Source: Primorskyibacter flagellatus (lineage in GTDB: Bacteria > Pseudomonadota > Alphaproteobacteria > Rhodobacterales > Rhodobacteraceae). Taken from it: a stretch of 64,000 nt of DNA. The translations under genes were made by a program, and so were the position numbers. Positions 37,559 to 47,313 of the stretch are shown here, piece by piece. The stretch is taken from positions 124,001 through 188,000 of the forward strand of contig NZ_FWYD01000004.1 of the NCBI RefSeq assembly GCF_900176485.1, written 5' to 3'. Every line of letters starts with the position of its first letter. Within the stretch, counting starts at the first letter, position 1. Under the pieces are notes generated by a model. That model did no database searches and was not told the DNA's origin. It was given only the letters and a program-made list of their open reading frames with translations.

Positions 37559-39109
37559 ATGACGAAACTGGCCGCCACCGCATTGCAAGTCGGAGGGCCG
37601 TTCGCCCGGCCATTGTTTGACGACCCGGAATCGCGCGATCTGTCGCGCGTCGGGGTTTTGGATATCGGATCAAACTCTGTTCGCCTGGTGGTGTTTGACG
37701 GCGCGGCCCGCAGTCCCGCCTATTTCTACAACGAAAAGCTGATGTGCGCGCTTGGTGCAGGCATGTCCGAAACCGGACGTCTGAACCCCGAAGGCCGCAA
37801 ACGCGCGCTGTCGGCGATCATCCGGTTTCAGACGCTTGCCAACGGGCTGGCCATGGCACCGATCAGCGCCGTGGCCACCGCCGCCGTGCGCGAGGCCGAG
37901 GACGGCGCGGATTTCTGTGCCGAGGTCGAGGCCGAAACCGGACTCAAAATCTGCGTCATCGACGGTGAGGAAGAGGCCCGCCTGTCCGCGCAGGGTGTGT
38001 TGCTGGGCTGGCCCGGTTCTTACGGCCTTGTCTGCGACATTGGTGGATCGTCGATGGAACTGGCCGAGATCGCCCGTGGTCATGTCGGACGCCGGACCAC
38101 CTCGCCGCTGGGACCGTTGAAGCTGCGTGACATTCCGGGCGGTGCCGAGGAACGGAAGGACTATATTCGCAAGACGATCAAGGCGGCGGCCAAGGTGATG
38201 GGGCCGCAGCATGACCGGCTGTTCCTTGTTGGCGGATCCTGGCGTGCCATCGCGCGGATCGACATGGACCGTTTGGGCTATCCTCTGCATGTGCTGCACG
38301 AATACCGCATGGACGCCCAGTCCATCGCGGAAACCCTGGCCTATATCGCGGCTTCCGATCTGGAAAAATTGCGCAGCCGCTGTTCGATCTCCAGCGCCCG
38401 GATGTCGCTGGTGCCCTATGCGGCCGAGGTGCTGGGCGAACTGATCGGCATCATCGACCCCAAGGACATTGCCATTTCCAGCTACGGGATCCGCGAAGGG
38501 TTGCTGTATGAACAGATGCCGCAACGCCTGCGCGACCGTGACCCGTTGATCGAGGCATGCTATTTCGCCGAAGCCAAGGACGCCCGCCTGCCCGGTTTCG
38601 GCCGCCGTCTGTTTGCCTTCGTCGCCCCGCTTTTTCCCACCGCCAGCGAGGCACAGATTCGCATCGTCAAGGCCGCATGCCTGCTGAACGATGTCAGTTG
38701 GCGCGCGCATCCCGATTATCGCGCCGAAACCTGCTTTGACAACGCCACCCGCGCCAATCTGGGCGGGCTGAAACATGCCGAGAGGATCTTTCTGGGCCTC
38801 GCGCTGCTGCATCGCTACCGCAACAAGCGCGAAGGCACCCGGTTCGAGGATCTTTACGACCTGATCGAACCCGAACAGCGGCAGGAAGCCGAAGTGCTGG
38901 GTAAGGCCATGCGTTTCGGCTCGATGTTGTGGATGTCGGACTTTTCCGCCACCGGTGCTGAGATGGAACTCGATACGGATGCGGGCATTCTGACACTGCG
39001 CCTGTCAGGCACGGCGCGGTTGCTGTTTGGCGAGGTGGCCGAGGCACGGTTCAAGTCGCTTGCCTCGTCACTTGGAGTAGATACGAAAGTTGTGGATGCC
39101 GCGTCTTAG
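37559..39109 (+). CDS. ppx: exopolyphosphatase (Ppx/GppA family)
   Basis: A 516-residue phosphatase that removes terminal phosphate from polyphosphate or pppGpp. The ASKHA-fold motifs are VLDIGSNSVRLVVFDG (phosphate 1), the GEEEARLSAQG segment and VCDIGGSSMELAEI (phosphate 2). The C-terminal ~200 residues form the HD-like helical extension. It starts 51 bases after ppk1 and is probably cotranscribed. Substrate preference between polyphosphate and pppGpp cannot be told. Confidence 0.94.
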   Translation: MTKLAATALQVGGPFARPLFDDPESRDLSRVGVLDIGSNSVRLVVFDGAARSPAYFYNEKLMCALGAGMSETGRLNPEGRKRALSAIIRFQTLANGLAMAPISAVATAAVREAEDGADFCAEVEAETGLKICVIDGEEEARLSAQGVLLGWPGSYGLVCDIGGSSMELAEIARGHVGRRTTSPLGPLKLRDIPGGAEERKDYIRKTIKAAAKVMGPQHDRLFLVGGSWRAIARIDMDRLGYPLHVLHEYRMDAQSIAETLAYIAASDLEKLRSRCSISSARMSLVPYAAEVLGELIGIIDPKDIAISSYGIREGLLYEQMPQRLRDRDPLIEACYFAEAKDARLPGFGRRLFAFVAPLFPTASEAQIRIVKAACLLNDVSWRAHPDYRAETCFDNATRANLGGLKHAERIFLGLALLHRYRNKREGTRFEDLYDLIEPEQRQEAEVLGKAMRFGSMLWMSDFSATGAEMELDTDAGILTLRLSGTARLLFGEVAEARFKSLASSLGVDTKVVDAAS

Positions 39110-39156
39110 CATGACGCTGGGTAGGCGAGTGAGCGGGGTGTTTCGCGCTTTGGTCC

Positions 39157-39534
39157 CTACAGATCAATCTCACCGTCTTTCAGCGGACGATCCATCGGGG
39201 CGGCATCCGGCTTTCTGCGGATCAGAATGTCTCCGTTTGGCAGGATCTCGGGCGCGTCATAGACCGACCAGTCCTCGACCTCGGTCATCAGGTCGCGCAA
39301 TGCAGGCCCCATGTTGCGCGCGAAGTTCTTCATCGCGGGCGATACGTCCTGCGCCAGTCCCTCCAGTTCTTTCAGGGTCGGTCCCATTTCCTCCATGATG
39401 CCGCGCATGAACAGGCGGGCCCCCCGCTCCATCAAACTCGGGGCCTCGTCGACTTCAGGTGCGGTCTCTTGCGCCGTGGCAACAGCAGGCGTCAGGCAAA
39501 CCGACAGGATCAGGGCAATCGGGATCAGTTTCAT
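39157..39534 (-). CDS. unknown exported protein
   Basis: A 125-residue protein with a clear Sec signal (KLIPIALILSVCLTPAVATAQ, cleaved near residue 22). The mature part is acidic and helical, with MERGARLFMRGIMEEMGPTL and a C-terminal stretch ending PNGDILIRRKPD. Small exported proteins of this kind are frequent in Rhodobacteraceae, but I do not know a function. The ATG at 39534 is preferred; a GTG two codons upstream is possible. It is convergent to ppx and follows the EEP gene by 39 bases. Confidence 0.8.
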   Translation of the reverse strand: MKLIPIALILSVCLTPAVATAQETAPEVDEAPSLMERGARLFMRGIMEEMGPTLKELEGLAQDVSPAMKNFARNMGPALRDLMTEVEDWSVYDAPEILPNGDILIRRKPDAAPMDRPLKDGEIDL

Positions 39535-39573
39535 ACCCACGAATATAGGCGCATTCAGCGCAAAGGTAAGGGT

Positions 39574-40596
39574 CTAGATCTCGATATCCAGCGATACCGG
39601 GAAATGGTCGGATGCTGTCAACAATGCCTCGCGCAGCTCTGGCGTCTTGTAGCATCCCAGATCGTCGAACGGATGCCAGATGCGCCATTTCGGGCTGGCG
39701 GCACGCAAATCCTCCGAGATCATGATATAATCCAGCAGCGCCTGAAGATAGCGCCCCTCATGCGACAGGAAAAACCGCGACGTTGTCGGCTGCGACCCGA
39801 TCCGCCGCGCCAGCGCCTGTCTGGCATGCGGATCGAAAAGATGCGGCGCGTCAGACCCCAGCAAGATCTCGACCGAGGATCGCCCGAACAGGTTTTCATA
39901 TTCATCAAGCCCCGGTCCGTCATTCAGGTCGCCCAGAAGGATCAGGCTTTCACCGGCGATCAGATGCGCCTTGATCCGGCGGTGCAGCCAGATTGCCTGC
40001 GCCAATTGCTTGCGGCGATTGGCAATCGATACCCGCATGATCGCGTCCCGCCCCTTCGCCCCGTGCGGTGCCTTTGATTTCAGATGCGCCCCGATCAGCC
40101 GCAGTTCCTTGCCGGAGGCCGTTCTGGCCGCAATCTCCAGCGGAGGTTTGGAAAACGCGACCCTGTCTTCGGTCGCGTCAATGTCCAGGTCAATGCGAAA
40201 ATGGCCGTCAAAGCGCGGCACCTCACCGCCCACAGATCCGGGGGCGGGCTGGCCCACCGGATCATGGCGCGCCTCCAGCTTGTCGGGATCGTAAAGCAGC
40301 GCGATTTCCTGCTGCGTCTCATTGGCGAACCCGATAATGGCACGTCGTGCCCGCAACCCGAAGACCTTCGCAAAACCCTCCAGCGCCTTTGTTCCGTCAC
40401 GGCGGGCATGGCTGTCCGGTGCCTCGATCACCATGATCGCGTCGGCATCCAGCGCGGTGAAAACAATCCCCAACGCTTCGGCCTGCTGCGCGCGGGTCAC
40501 GTCATGGCGCGCTGACCAGTGGTCATCCACAAGCAACTGTCCGTCGCCGTCAAACAGCGCGTTGAACCATTCAACGTTATAGGTGGCGATGCGCAT
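39574..40596 (-). CDS. endonuclease/exonuclease/phosphatase (EEP) family protein
   Basis: A 340-residue protein with the DNase I-like fold: RIATYNVEWFNALFD at the N-terminus (metal Asn/Glu), LIGAHLKSKAPHG, the LLGDLNDGPG motif (Asp/Asn) and the final ASDHFPVSLDI with the catalytic His. The family covers nucleases, phosphodiesterases and lipid phosphatases, so the substrate is open. No signal peptide is seen. Its ATG follows the J-domain gene stop with no gap (TGA then ATG), which suggests coupling. Confidence 0.88.
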   Translation of the reverse strand: MRIATYNVEWFNALFDGDGQLLVDDHWSARHDVTRAQQAEALGIVFTALDADAIMVIEAPDSHARRDGTKALEGFAKVFGLRARRAIIGFANETQQEIALLYDPDKLEARHDPVGQPAPGSVGGEVPRFDGHFRIDLDIDATEDRVAFSKPPLEIAARTASGKELRLIGAHLKSKAPHGAKGRDAIMRVSIANRRKQLAQAIWLHRRIKAHLIAGESLILLGDLNDGPGLDEYENLFGRSSVEILLGSDAPHLFDPHARQALARRIGSQPTTSRFFLSHEGRYLQALLDYIMISEDLRAASPKWRIWHPFDDLGCYKTPELREALLTASDHFPVSLDIEI

Positions 40597-41283
40597 TCAG
40601 GCCTCTTGCCGCTGGGTCGAGATTTCTTCCCAGGCGCGATTGATATCGACCAGCCGTCGTTCCGACAGGCGCACGGCCTCGGCCGGCAGGCCCCGCGCAA
40701 TCATCTTGTCGGGATGGCTTTCACGAACCTGCTTGCGCCAGACCTTGCGGATCTGGGTCAGGTCCATATCTGGCGTAACGCCCAGCACGCTGTAGGGATC
40801 AGGCTCGGCATCGGGCACAAACCGCGCACGCACGCCCCGGAACTCGGGCTGCGGCATCCTGAAAATCTCGGCCACGCGCGTCAGGAAATCATCCTCTTTG
40901 GGATGATAGCGCCCGTCCGCCACGGCAATATAGAACAGGCCCTCCATCAGGTGGAACAGCATGGTGCGGTCCTCGCGGAACATCCGCGCGATTCGGGTGG
41001 CGTATTCCTCGAATCCTGCCACATCCTGCCGGGCCAGGTTGAACACCCGCGCCGCCCCTTCCTCGTCAGCCGAGGCAATGTGAAAGACCTCGCGGAAGGC
41101 CCGAACCTCGGCGCGCGTCACTTGCCCGTCGGCCTTGGCCATCTTTGCAGACAGCGCGATCACCGCGATAGTGAAGGCGACGGAACGTTCCGGCGGCGTG
41201 CGCAGACGTTCGAACACGGCAGAGAGGCCCTCGCCCTTGGCAAGCGCCTGAATAGCCTGAGAGATGCGGGTCCAGATCGACAT
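40597..41283 (-). CDS. TerB/J-domain protein (DjlA-like)
   Basis: A 228-residue cytoplasmic protein. Residues ~25-150 form a TerB-like helical domain (FTIAVIALSAKMAKADGQVTRAEV, then FYIAVADGRYHPKEDDFL). Residues ~160-228 form a J domain with the HPD tripeptide in RESHPDKM. The J domain should stimulate DnaK ATPase. Unlike E. coli DjlA it lacks an N-terminal membrane helix. The start at 41283 gives the family N-terminus MSIWTRIS; the ribosome site is weak. Confidence 0.9.
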   Translation of the reverse strand: MSIWTRISQAIQALAKGEGLSAVFERLRTPPERSVAFTIAVIALSAKMAKADGQVTRAEVRAFREVFHIASADEEGAARVFNLARQDVAGFEEYATRIARMFREDRTMLFHLMEGLFYIAVADGRYHPKEDDFLTRVAEIFRMPQPEFRGVRARFVPDAEPDPYSVLGVTPDMDLTQIRKVWRKQVRESHPDKMIARGLPAEAVRLSERRLVDINRAWEEISTQRQEA

Positions 41284-41366
41284 AGTTGAAATGCTATACG
41301 CCGCAGCGCAGCTTGTCAGTGCGACATTCAGAGAATCTTCTGTATCGGCGGAAAACCCATCCACCG

Positions 41367-41566
41367 TCAGAGCGTTAACCCGGCCTCCGGCAACCCGGCG
41401 ACATGGACGAAACACACGCTGCATGAAAGCCAGTGGCATTGGCTTTGGCGCAGCAGCCCTCCGCCCAAAACGACCGCGCACCATCTTTTCGGGCGCGGGT
41501 TTTCAGCGCGGGCATCAACGCCTGACCTGCCCCAAAACCGCGCGCCGCAGGGTCCAGCACGATCAT
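41367..41566 (-). pseudogene. GNAT acetyltransferase C-terminal remnant
   Basis: From an ATG at 41566 that overlaps the VOC stop (ATGA), the frame reads VLDPAARGFGAGQALM and KTRARKDGARSFWA, the acetyl-CoA-binding motif A of GNAT proteins. NATGFHAAC follows, and then the expected continuation (FVHVAGLPEAG) appears only in another frame, ending at 41367. The N-terminal half of a GNAT domain is missing. This looks like a truncated, frameshifted relic; a short real gene with a sequencing error is the alternative. Confidence 0.6.
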
Positions 41567-42168
41567 GCGAGGGTTCTGATCCCACCCGGCGTTTGAAACT
41601 CTGCAAGCAGCCCGGCAGTGCCGCGTTCAAACGCGATACGGGGGTCGTTCATATCAAGCCTTGTCACAAGCGCATCCGCCTCCGGATGAGACACCACCAG
41701 ACGTTCAAGCGTGCAACCGCTGCCGGCAAGGGAGTCGCCCGGCGGCACCGGCACCTGCCACTCAAGCAGTGCCGGGAACATCCCGTCAAAGGGCAGTCGG
41801 CCATCTGTTGGCACGGCCATTCTCCAGCGCAGGTCACCACGCGCCAGATTGACCACATCGCCCGCTTCTGGCCATCGGGCAAGGGCCGCGTCCAGATCCG
41901 GCACCCGGCAGATCCAGTTGGTCAACCGTGCCGGACCGTCGAACATATCCAGCCCGAACCACCTTGGACGTCCCGGTGCGGCGGCATCTGGATCAATAGA
42001 GATCGCTTCAAGATAGAGACCGCCCGCCAAGCCCAGCAGCCGGTTATGCGTGCCAAATGCCTCATGGCGGCCACCGGGCAGACTGGGCACGCCCAGCGAA
42101 GCCTCCAGATGCGTGGCCGCAAGCTCCAGCGTCGTGCCGCTTACCGCCAGATGATCCAAGCTCAGCAT
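41563..42168 (-). CDS. VOC family protein (glyoxalase-like type 3)
   Basis: A 201-residue protein beginning LSLDHLAVSGTTLELAATHLE, the usual start of glyoxalase-like domain 3 proteins, with a GGRHEAFGTHNRLLGL segment and GLYLEAISIDPDA (Glu ligand). This group is larger than simple VOC proteins and its reactions are mostly unknown. Its stop overlaps the GNAT remnant. It follows mcm by 106 bases on the same strand. Confidence 0.85.
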   Translation of the reverse strand: MLSLDHLAVSGTTLELAATHLEASLGVPSLPGGRHEAFGTHNRLLGLAGGLYLEAISIDPDAAAPGRPRWFGLDMFDGPARLTNWICRVPDLDAALARWPEAGDVVNLARGDLRWRMAVPTDGRLPFDGMFPALLEWQVPVPPGDSLAGSGCTLERLVVSHPEADALVTRLDMNDPRIAFERGTAGLLAEFQTPGGIRTLA

Positions 42169-42274
42169 ATGCTATCCCCCTGTGATCTGCGTTCCTGATG
42201 CCCGCAATGACACCACAGAGGCGCGCGACCGAAGGGCGCGCGCCGGTCGGATCGCGTCAGCGCTCCGAAACACG

Positions 42275-44413
42275 TTACTCTGTCATCCCGCGCGCCGCCC
42301 GGATCAGTCGCAGAATGTCCTGCGCGGCCGTTGGAATGTTGGTGCCGGGCCCGAATATCGCCTTGACCCCTGCATCCTTCAGGAACTTGTAATCCTGCTG
42401 CGGAATGACGCCGCCACAAATCACCAGAATGTCGCCCGCGCCCGCATCCTTCAGCGCCTGCACCAGTTGCGGTGCAAGCGTCTTGTGCCCGGCTGCCTGA
42501 CTGGAAATCCCGATCACATGCACGTCATTGTCGACGGCATCCTGCGCGGCCTCTTGCGGAGTCTGGAACAGCGGGCCAACATCAACATCGAACCCGATAT
42601 CGGCAAATGCCGTGGCGATGACCTTGGCACCCCGATCATGCCCGTCTTGCCCCATCTTGACCACCAGCATACGCGGGCGCCGCCCTTCATCCTCGGCGAA
42701 TTTCTCGACCGATTTCTGAATCTCGGCAAAGCCTTCGTCGCCCTCGTAGGCAGCGCCATACACGCCCGCCAGCGTCTTTACTTCGGCACGGTGCCGACCG
42801 AAAACTTTTTCCATCGCCATGCTGATCTCTCCGACTGTTGCACGGGCGCGCGCCGCTTCGACCGCGCCTTCCAGAAGATTGCCGCCCTCTTTTGCGCGGC
42901 GTTCCAATTCGTCCAGAGCCGCCGTGCAGGCGGCCTCGTCCCGCGTGGCGCGCATCTTTTCCAGCGCCGCCACCTGATTTTCGCGCACCTTGACGTTGTC
43001 CACGTCCAGAATGTCGATCGGATCTTCCGTTTCCTTGCGGTACTTGTTGACGCCGACAACCACTTCGTCACCCCGGTCGATCATCGCCTGACGAACGGCT
43101 GCACTTTCCTCGATCCGCAGCTTCGGCATGCCCGATGCGACCGCTTTGGTCATGCCGCCCATTTCTTCGACCTCTTCGATAAGCTCCCAGGCCTTTTCGG
43201 CAAGATCATGGGTCAGCTTCTCGACGTAATAGGATCCAGCCAGCGGATCGACGACGCGCGTCACCTGCGTTTCCTCTTGCAGGATCAGCTGTGTGTTGCG
43301 CGCAATCCGGGCGCTGAATTCCGTGGGCAGGGCAATCGCCTCGTCCAGCGCGTTTGTGTGCAGCGACTGGGTGCCGCCAAGAACGGCGCTCATTGCCTCA
43401 TAGGCGGTGCGGATGACGTTGTTATAGGGGTCTTGTTCTTGCAGGCTGACGCCACTGGTTTGGCAATGGGTCCGCAGCATCTTGGACCGTGGGTTTTGTG
43501 CGCCCAGTTCGGTCATGATCCGGTGCCACAGGAAACGCGCGGCCCGCAGCTTTGCCGCCTCCATGAAGAAATTCATCCCGATGGCGAAGAAGAACGACAG
43601 CCGCCCGGCGAACTTGTCCACATCCATGCCGCGTTCAATCGCCGCTTTCACATATTCGCGGCCGTCGGCCAGCGTGTAGGCCAGTTCCTGAACAAGGTTC
43701 GCGCCGGCCTCTTGCATGTGGTAGCCCGAAATCGAGATCGAGTTGAACTTCGGCATCTCGGCGCTGGTATATTCGATGATATCCGCAATGATCCGCATCG
43801 AGGGTTCGGGCGGATACACATAGGTGTTGCGCACCATGAATTCCTTGAGGATGTCGTTCTGGATCGTGCCCGACAGCAGCGCGCGGTCATGGCCCTGCTC
43901 TTCGCCGGTGACGATGAAATTCGCCAGAATCGGGATCACCGCGCCGTTCATCGTCATGGACACGGAAACTTGATCCAGCGGAATGCCGTCGAACAGGATC
44001 TTCATGTCCTCGACAGAATCGATGGCCACACCGGCCTTGCCGACATCGCCCACGACGCGCGGATGATCGCTGTCATAGCCGCGATGCGTCGCCAGGTCGA
44101 ACGCGACCGAAACCCCCTGCTGTCCTGCCGCCAGCGCCTTGCGGTAGAAGCGGTTGGATTCCTCGGCTGTCGAGAACCCGGCATATTGCCGGATGGTCCA
44201 GGGACGGCCTGCATACATCGTGGCCTTCACGCCGCGCGTAAAAGGTTGCTCGCCGGGCATCGTGCCCAGATGCGGCAGCCCCTCGACATCCTCGGCGGAA
44301 TAGACGGGATTCACGTCGATGCCTTCCAGCGTTTTCCACGTCAGATCGTCCAGTGGACGGCCGCGCAGTTCTTTCTCAGCGACCGAACGCCATTGCTCTT
44401 TCTTGGATGTCAT
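42275..44413 (-). CDS. mcm: methylmalonyl-CoA mutase
   Basis: The B12-dependent mutase turns (R)-methylmalonyl-CoA into succinyl-CoA, the last step of propionyl-CoA assimilation. The 712-residue protein is the single-chain homodimeric type: catalytic barrel ~1-530 ([33 protein letters not shown]) and a C-terminal cobalamin domain with the [11 protein letters not shown] motif (base-off His). The start at 44413 has GAGGA upstream. It shares the propionate role with pccA and pccB, also on the minus strand, and its cofactor links to the cobST genes at 3.7-6.9 kb. Confidence 0.96.
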   Translation of the reverse strand: MTSKKEQWRSVAEKELRGRPLDDLTWKTLEGIDVNPVYSAEDVEGLPHLGTMPGEQPFTRGVKATMYAGRPWTIRQYAGFSTAEESNRFYRKALAAGQQGVSVAFDLATHRGYDSDHPRVVGDVGKAGVAIDSVEDMKILFDGIPLDQVSVSMTMNGAVIPILANFIVTGEEQGHDRALLSGTIQNDILKEFMVRNTYVYPPEPSMRIIADIIEYTSAEMPKFNSISISGYHMQEAGANLVQELAYTLADGREYVKAAIERGMDVDKFAGRLSFFFAIGMNFFMEAAKLRAARFLWHRIMTELGAQNPRSKMLRTHCQTSGVSLQEQDPYNNVIRTAYEAMSAVLGGTQSLHTNALDEAIALPTEFSARIARNTQLILQEETQVTRVVDPLAGSYYVEKLTHDLAEKAWELIEEVEEMGGMTKAVASGMPKLRIEESAAVRQAMIDRGDEVVVGVNKYRKETEDPIDILDVDNVKVRENQVAALEKMRATRDEAACTAALDELERRAKEGGNLLEGAVEAARARATVGEISMAMEKVFGRHRAEVKTLAGVYGAAYEGDEGFAEIQKSVEKFAEDEGRRPRMLVVKMGQDGHDRGAKVIATAFADIGFDVDVGPLFQTPQEAAQDAVDNDVHVIGISSQAAGHKTLAPQLVQALKDAGAGDILVICGGVIPQQDYKFLKDAGVKAIFGPGTNIPTAAQDILRLIRAARGMTE

Positions 44414-44504
44414 GGGCTTGTCCTCTTGCAATATGTCTGCCGGGATCCGCTATGCGGATCCCTGGCGAAGCGATTGGCGGAAAGTTTTTCGCGGCTTGCA
44501 TGGG

Positions 44505-44519
44505 TTGCGACCTTCGCAA
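44505..44519. promoter_or_regulatory. TTGCGA/TCGCAA dyad between mcm and the DUF4174 gene
   Basis: A perfect 6-bp inverted repeat with a CCT spacer lies in the 148-base region between the divergent mcm and DUF4174 genes. TTGC-containing elements also occur at 44426 and 44496. PccR of Rhodobacter sphaeroides binds TTTGCAAA-type repeats at the mcm promoter, so this could be a degenerate PccR site. A weak -35/-10 pair for the plus gene (TTCGCA 44513, TATATT 44536, 17-base spacer) overlaps it. Confidence 0.35.
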
Positions 44520-44561
44520 TGGTGGCGCAAGGTCCTATATTCCTTAGTTACAGGAGTAAGT

Positions 44562-45056
44562 ATGACCCTTTCCCGACAGCTCTTTTCCGCGATTTTCGCG
44601 ACCGCTCTGGCGATCAGCCCCGCCATCACCGCCGCCGCGGAAGAGGTGGCGCAAGAGCTGTTGCTGAACCCGCCCGAAACCGAAGAATTGCCGCTGGTGC
44701 GCAGTGCCGAAGGAGTCGACCTGGCAGAGTATCTGTGGATCAAGCGGCCCATCATCGTCTTTGCCGACAGTTCCGCCGACCCCCGGTATGTCCAGCAGAT
44801 GCAGTTCATCAATGACCGGATCGACGATCTGGCGTTGCGCGATGTGGTGGTGCTGACCGATACCGACGCCTCCACCGCCAGCCCGGCGCGGCAAAAGCTG
44901 CGGCCGCGCGGCTTCATGCTTGCGATCCTCGGCAAGGATGGCGGCGTCAAGCTACGCAAACCGCTGCCGTGGAGTGTTCGGGAAATCACCCGCTCGATCG
45001 ACAAGTTTCCGACGCGCCGGCAGGAAATCCGCGACCGGCACCCGGCCCGGCCGTGA
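44562..45056 (+). CDS. DUF4174 domain protein, exported
   Basis: A 164-residue protein with a Sec signal (LFSAIFATALAISPAITAAAE) and a thioredoxin-like DUF4174 domain: LAEYLWIKRPIIVFADSS, then VVVLTDTDAS and GFMLAILGKDGGVKLRKPLPW. The CxxC of true thioredoxins is lacking, so it is not a disulfide oxidoreductase. The family has no defined role. The start has CAGGAG five bases upstream. It is divergent from mcm and convergent to pccA. Confidence 0.88.
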   Translation: MTLSRQLFSAIFATALAISPAITAAAEEVAQELLLNPPETEELPLVRSAEGVDLAEYLWIKRPIIVFADSSADPRYVQQMQFINDRIDDLALRDVVVLTDTDASTASPARQKLRPRGFMLAILGKDGGVKLRKPLPWSVREITRSIDKFPTRRQEIRDRHPARP

Positions 45057-45092
45057 CAGAGGGCTCTTGCGGCCTGTAGCGCCGTCGCCTGA

Positions 45093-45130
45093 CGGTGCCA
45101 ATCGACGTTTTCAGATGTCGATTGGCACCG
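45093..45130. terminator. 14-bp perfect hairpin between DUF4174 gene and pccA
   Basis: CGGTGCCAATCGAC (45093-45106) and its exact reverse complement (45117-45130) flank a 10-base loop. It lies between convergent genes, 36 bases after the DUF4174 stop. No T run follows on either strand, so it is either a Rho-assisted 3' end or a protein or RNA-stability element. The remaining ~200 bases of this gap show nothing else. Confidence 0.5.
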
Positions 45131-45259
45131 AAACACACGCGACAAGACAGGCGTCGGCCAAGATGTAAGGCCATCGCGCGCCGCGTCGGCACTGACGCTT
45201 GTAAACCACCCATATGCCTGCAGTGACGCGACTATCTGGCCCGGCCTGAACATGGCGGT

Positions 45260-47260
45260 TTATTCAAACTCCATGATGATGTCATCAACGGCAAGATTCT
45301 CGCCAGCGGCGGTGTTGATCTTGGTGACGATGGCCTTCTTCTCGGCGCGCAGGATGTTCTCCATCTTCATCGCTTCGACAGTGCAAAGCGACTGGCCCTC
45401 CTGCACTTCCTGTCCGACCTCGACATCGACCTTCACGATCAGGCCCGGCATCGGACAAAGCAGCAGCTTGGACGTGTCCGGCGGCATTTTCACCGGCATC
45501 AACCGCGCAAGTTCGGCCTGGCGCGGTGTCCGCACATGAACCTTCAGATCGGCACCCCGGCTGCGGATGCGGAACCCGCCCGAGATCTTGCCGACCTTCA
45601 GCACCAGCGGCGTATCATCCACCGACATGCGCGCCAGCGCATCACCCGGCGTCCACTTGCCCGAAACCCGCAGCGCATCGCCATTGTCGAACGTCACCGT
45701 GGCACCCTTCGGATCGGCAGAGACGACGACATCGTAATCGACATCCTGCAAGGCGACATTCCACTTTTCCCCGACATGGCGTTCGTGGTTGTCCAACCGG
45801 CCCGATACCCGCGCGCGCCGGATCTCGGCCACCCGATTCATCGCCGCCGCAGCCGCAGCGATACGCTGTAAATCGGCTTCGGGCAGGGTCACGCCCTCGA
45901 ACCCTTCGGGGTATTCCTCTTCGATGAAGGCCGTGGTCATATCGCCGCTGGTGAATTTCGGATGGTCCATCACCGCCGACAGGAACGGCAGGTTGTGGCC
46001 GATCCCCTCGACCTCAAAGCTATCCAGCGCGACGCGCATCTCTTCGATCGCCTGTTCGCGCGTGGGTGCCCATGTACACAGCTTGGCAATCATCGGATCG
46101 TAATACATCGAGATTTCGCCGCCCTCGAAAACGCCCGTGTCATTGCGCACGGCAGAGTAGGCATCGGCATGCTCTTCGGGTGGACGATAGCGGGTCAGTC
46201 GCCCGATTGACGGCAGAAACCCGCGATACGGGTCTTCGGCATAAAGCCTGTTTTCGATGGCCCAGCCGTTGATCTTGAGGTCATCCTGAACAAAGGACAG
46301 TTTCTCGCCCGCCGCGACACGGATCATCTGCTCCACCAGATCAACGCCGGTGATCAGTTCCGTGACCGGATGTTCCACCTGCAAGCGGGTGTTCATTTCG
46401 AGAAAGTAGAAATTCCGCTCGCCATCGACGATGAATTCCACCGTGCCCGCGCTGGCATAATCCACGGCCTGCGCCAGCGCCACGGCCTGATCGCCCATCG
46501 CCTTGCGGGTGGCCTCGTCCAGGAACGGGCTGGGGGCCTCTTCGACGACTTTCTGGTTGCGGCGCTGGATCGAGCATTCGCGTTCATGCAGGTAAACCGC
46601 ATTGCCATGCGTGTCCGCCAACACCTGAATTTCAATGTGGCGCGGCTGGGTCACGAATTTCTCGATGAAGATACGGTCATCGCCAAAGCTGTTGGCGGCC
46701 TCGTTCTTCGAGGACTGAAACCCTTCGCGGGCCTCGTCATCATTCCAGGCGATCCGCATGCCCTTGCCGCCGCCACCGGCGCTGGCCTTGATCATCACCG
46801 GATAGCCGACCTGATTGGAGATTTTCACCGCATCTTCGGCATCCTCGATCAAGCCCATATAGCCGGGCACCGTCGAAACGCCCGCCTCCTGCGCCAGCTT
46901 TTTCGAGGTGATCTTGTCACCCATCGCCTTGATGGCCCCCACCGGCGGCCCAATAAAGGCCACGCCTTCAGCCTCCAGCGCCTCTGCGAATTTGGGGTTT
47001 TCGGACAGGAAACCATAGCCGGGATGCACGGCTTCGGCACCGGTCTGGCGGATCGCGTCCATGACCTTTTCAATCACGATATAGGATTGGTTGGCCGGAG
47101 CAGGCCCGATATGAACCGCCTCATCCGCCATCTTGACGTGCAGCGCGTTGCGATCCGCATCCGAATAGATCGCCACCGTCTTGATGCCCATCTTGCGGGC
47201 AGTCTTGATGACTCGGCAGGCAATCTCGCCACGGTTGGCGATCAGGATCTTCTTGAACAT
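45260..47260 (-). CDS. pccA: propionyl-CoA carboxylase, biotin-carrying alpha subunit
   Basis: PccA carboxylates biotin with ATP and bicarbonate and carries it to PccB, which makes methylmalonyl-CoA. The 666-residue protein has a biotin carboxylase N-terminus (FKKILIANRGEIACRVI, the glycine-rich KASAGGGGKGMRIAW loop, EMNTRLQVEHPVTE), a BT linker (~500-590) and a biotinyl domain with AMKM; the biotinylated Lys is near residue 632, about 35 from the end as usual. The start at 47260 has AAGGGA upstream. pccB lies 3 kb upstream on the same strand, separated by small genes. Confidence 0.96.
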   Translation of the reverse strand: MFKKILIANRGEIACRVIKTARKMGIKTVAIYSDADRNALHVKMADEAVHIGPAPANQSYIVIEKVMDAIRQTGAEAVHPGYGFLSENPKFAEALEAEGVAFIGPPVGAIKAMGDKITSKKLAQEAGVSTVPGYMGLIEDAEDAVKISNQVGYPVMIKASAGGGGKGMRIAWNDDEAREGFQSSKNEAANSFGDDRIFIEKFVTQPRHIEIQVLADTHGNAVYLHERECSIQRRNQKVVEEAPSPFLDEATRKAMGDQAVALAQAVDYASAGTVEFIVDGERNFYFLEMNTRLQVEHPVTELITGVDLVEQMIRVAAGEKLSFVQDDLKINGWAIENRLYAEDPYRGFLPSIGRLTRYRPPEEHADAYSAVRNDTGVFEGGEISMYYDPMIAKLCTWAPTREQAIEEMRVALDSFEVEGIGHNLPFLSAVMDHPKFTSGDMTTAFIEEEYPEGFEGVTLPEADLQRIAAAAAAMNRVAEIRRARVSGRLDNHERHVGEKWNVALQDVDYDVVVSADPKGATVTFDNGDALRVSGKWTPGDALARMSVDDTPLVLKVGKISGGFRIRSRGADLKVHVRTPRQAELARLMPVKMPPDTSKLLLCPMPGLIVKVDVEVGQEVQEGQSLCTVEAMKMENILRAEKKAIVTKINTAAGENLAVDDIIMEFE

Positions 47261-47313
47261 CTCCGGTCCCTTCACTGTAGTGTAGCGCAGGCCTGACCTG
47301 CGGTATCGGCATG

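Noticed and set aside
42182-44815. 877-codon open frame on the plus strand opposite mcm
   Set aside because: Antisense to methylmalonyl-CoA mutase, whose motifs and start are clear.
46370-47296. 308-codon open frame opposite pccA
   Set aside because: Antisense shadow of a clear biotin carboxylase domain.
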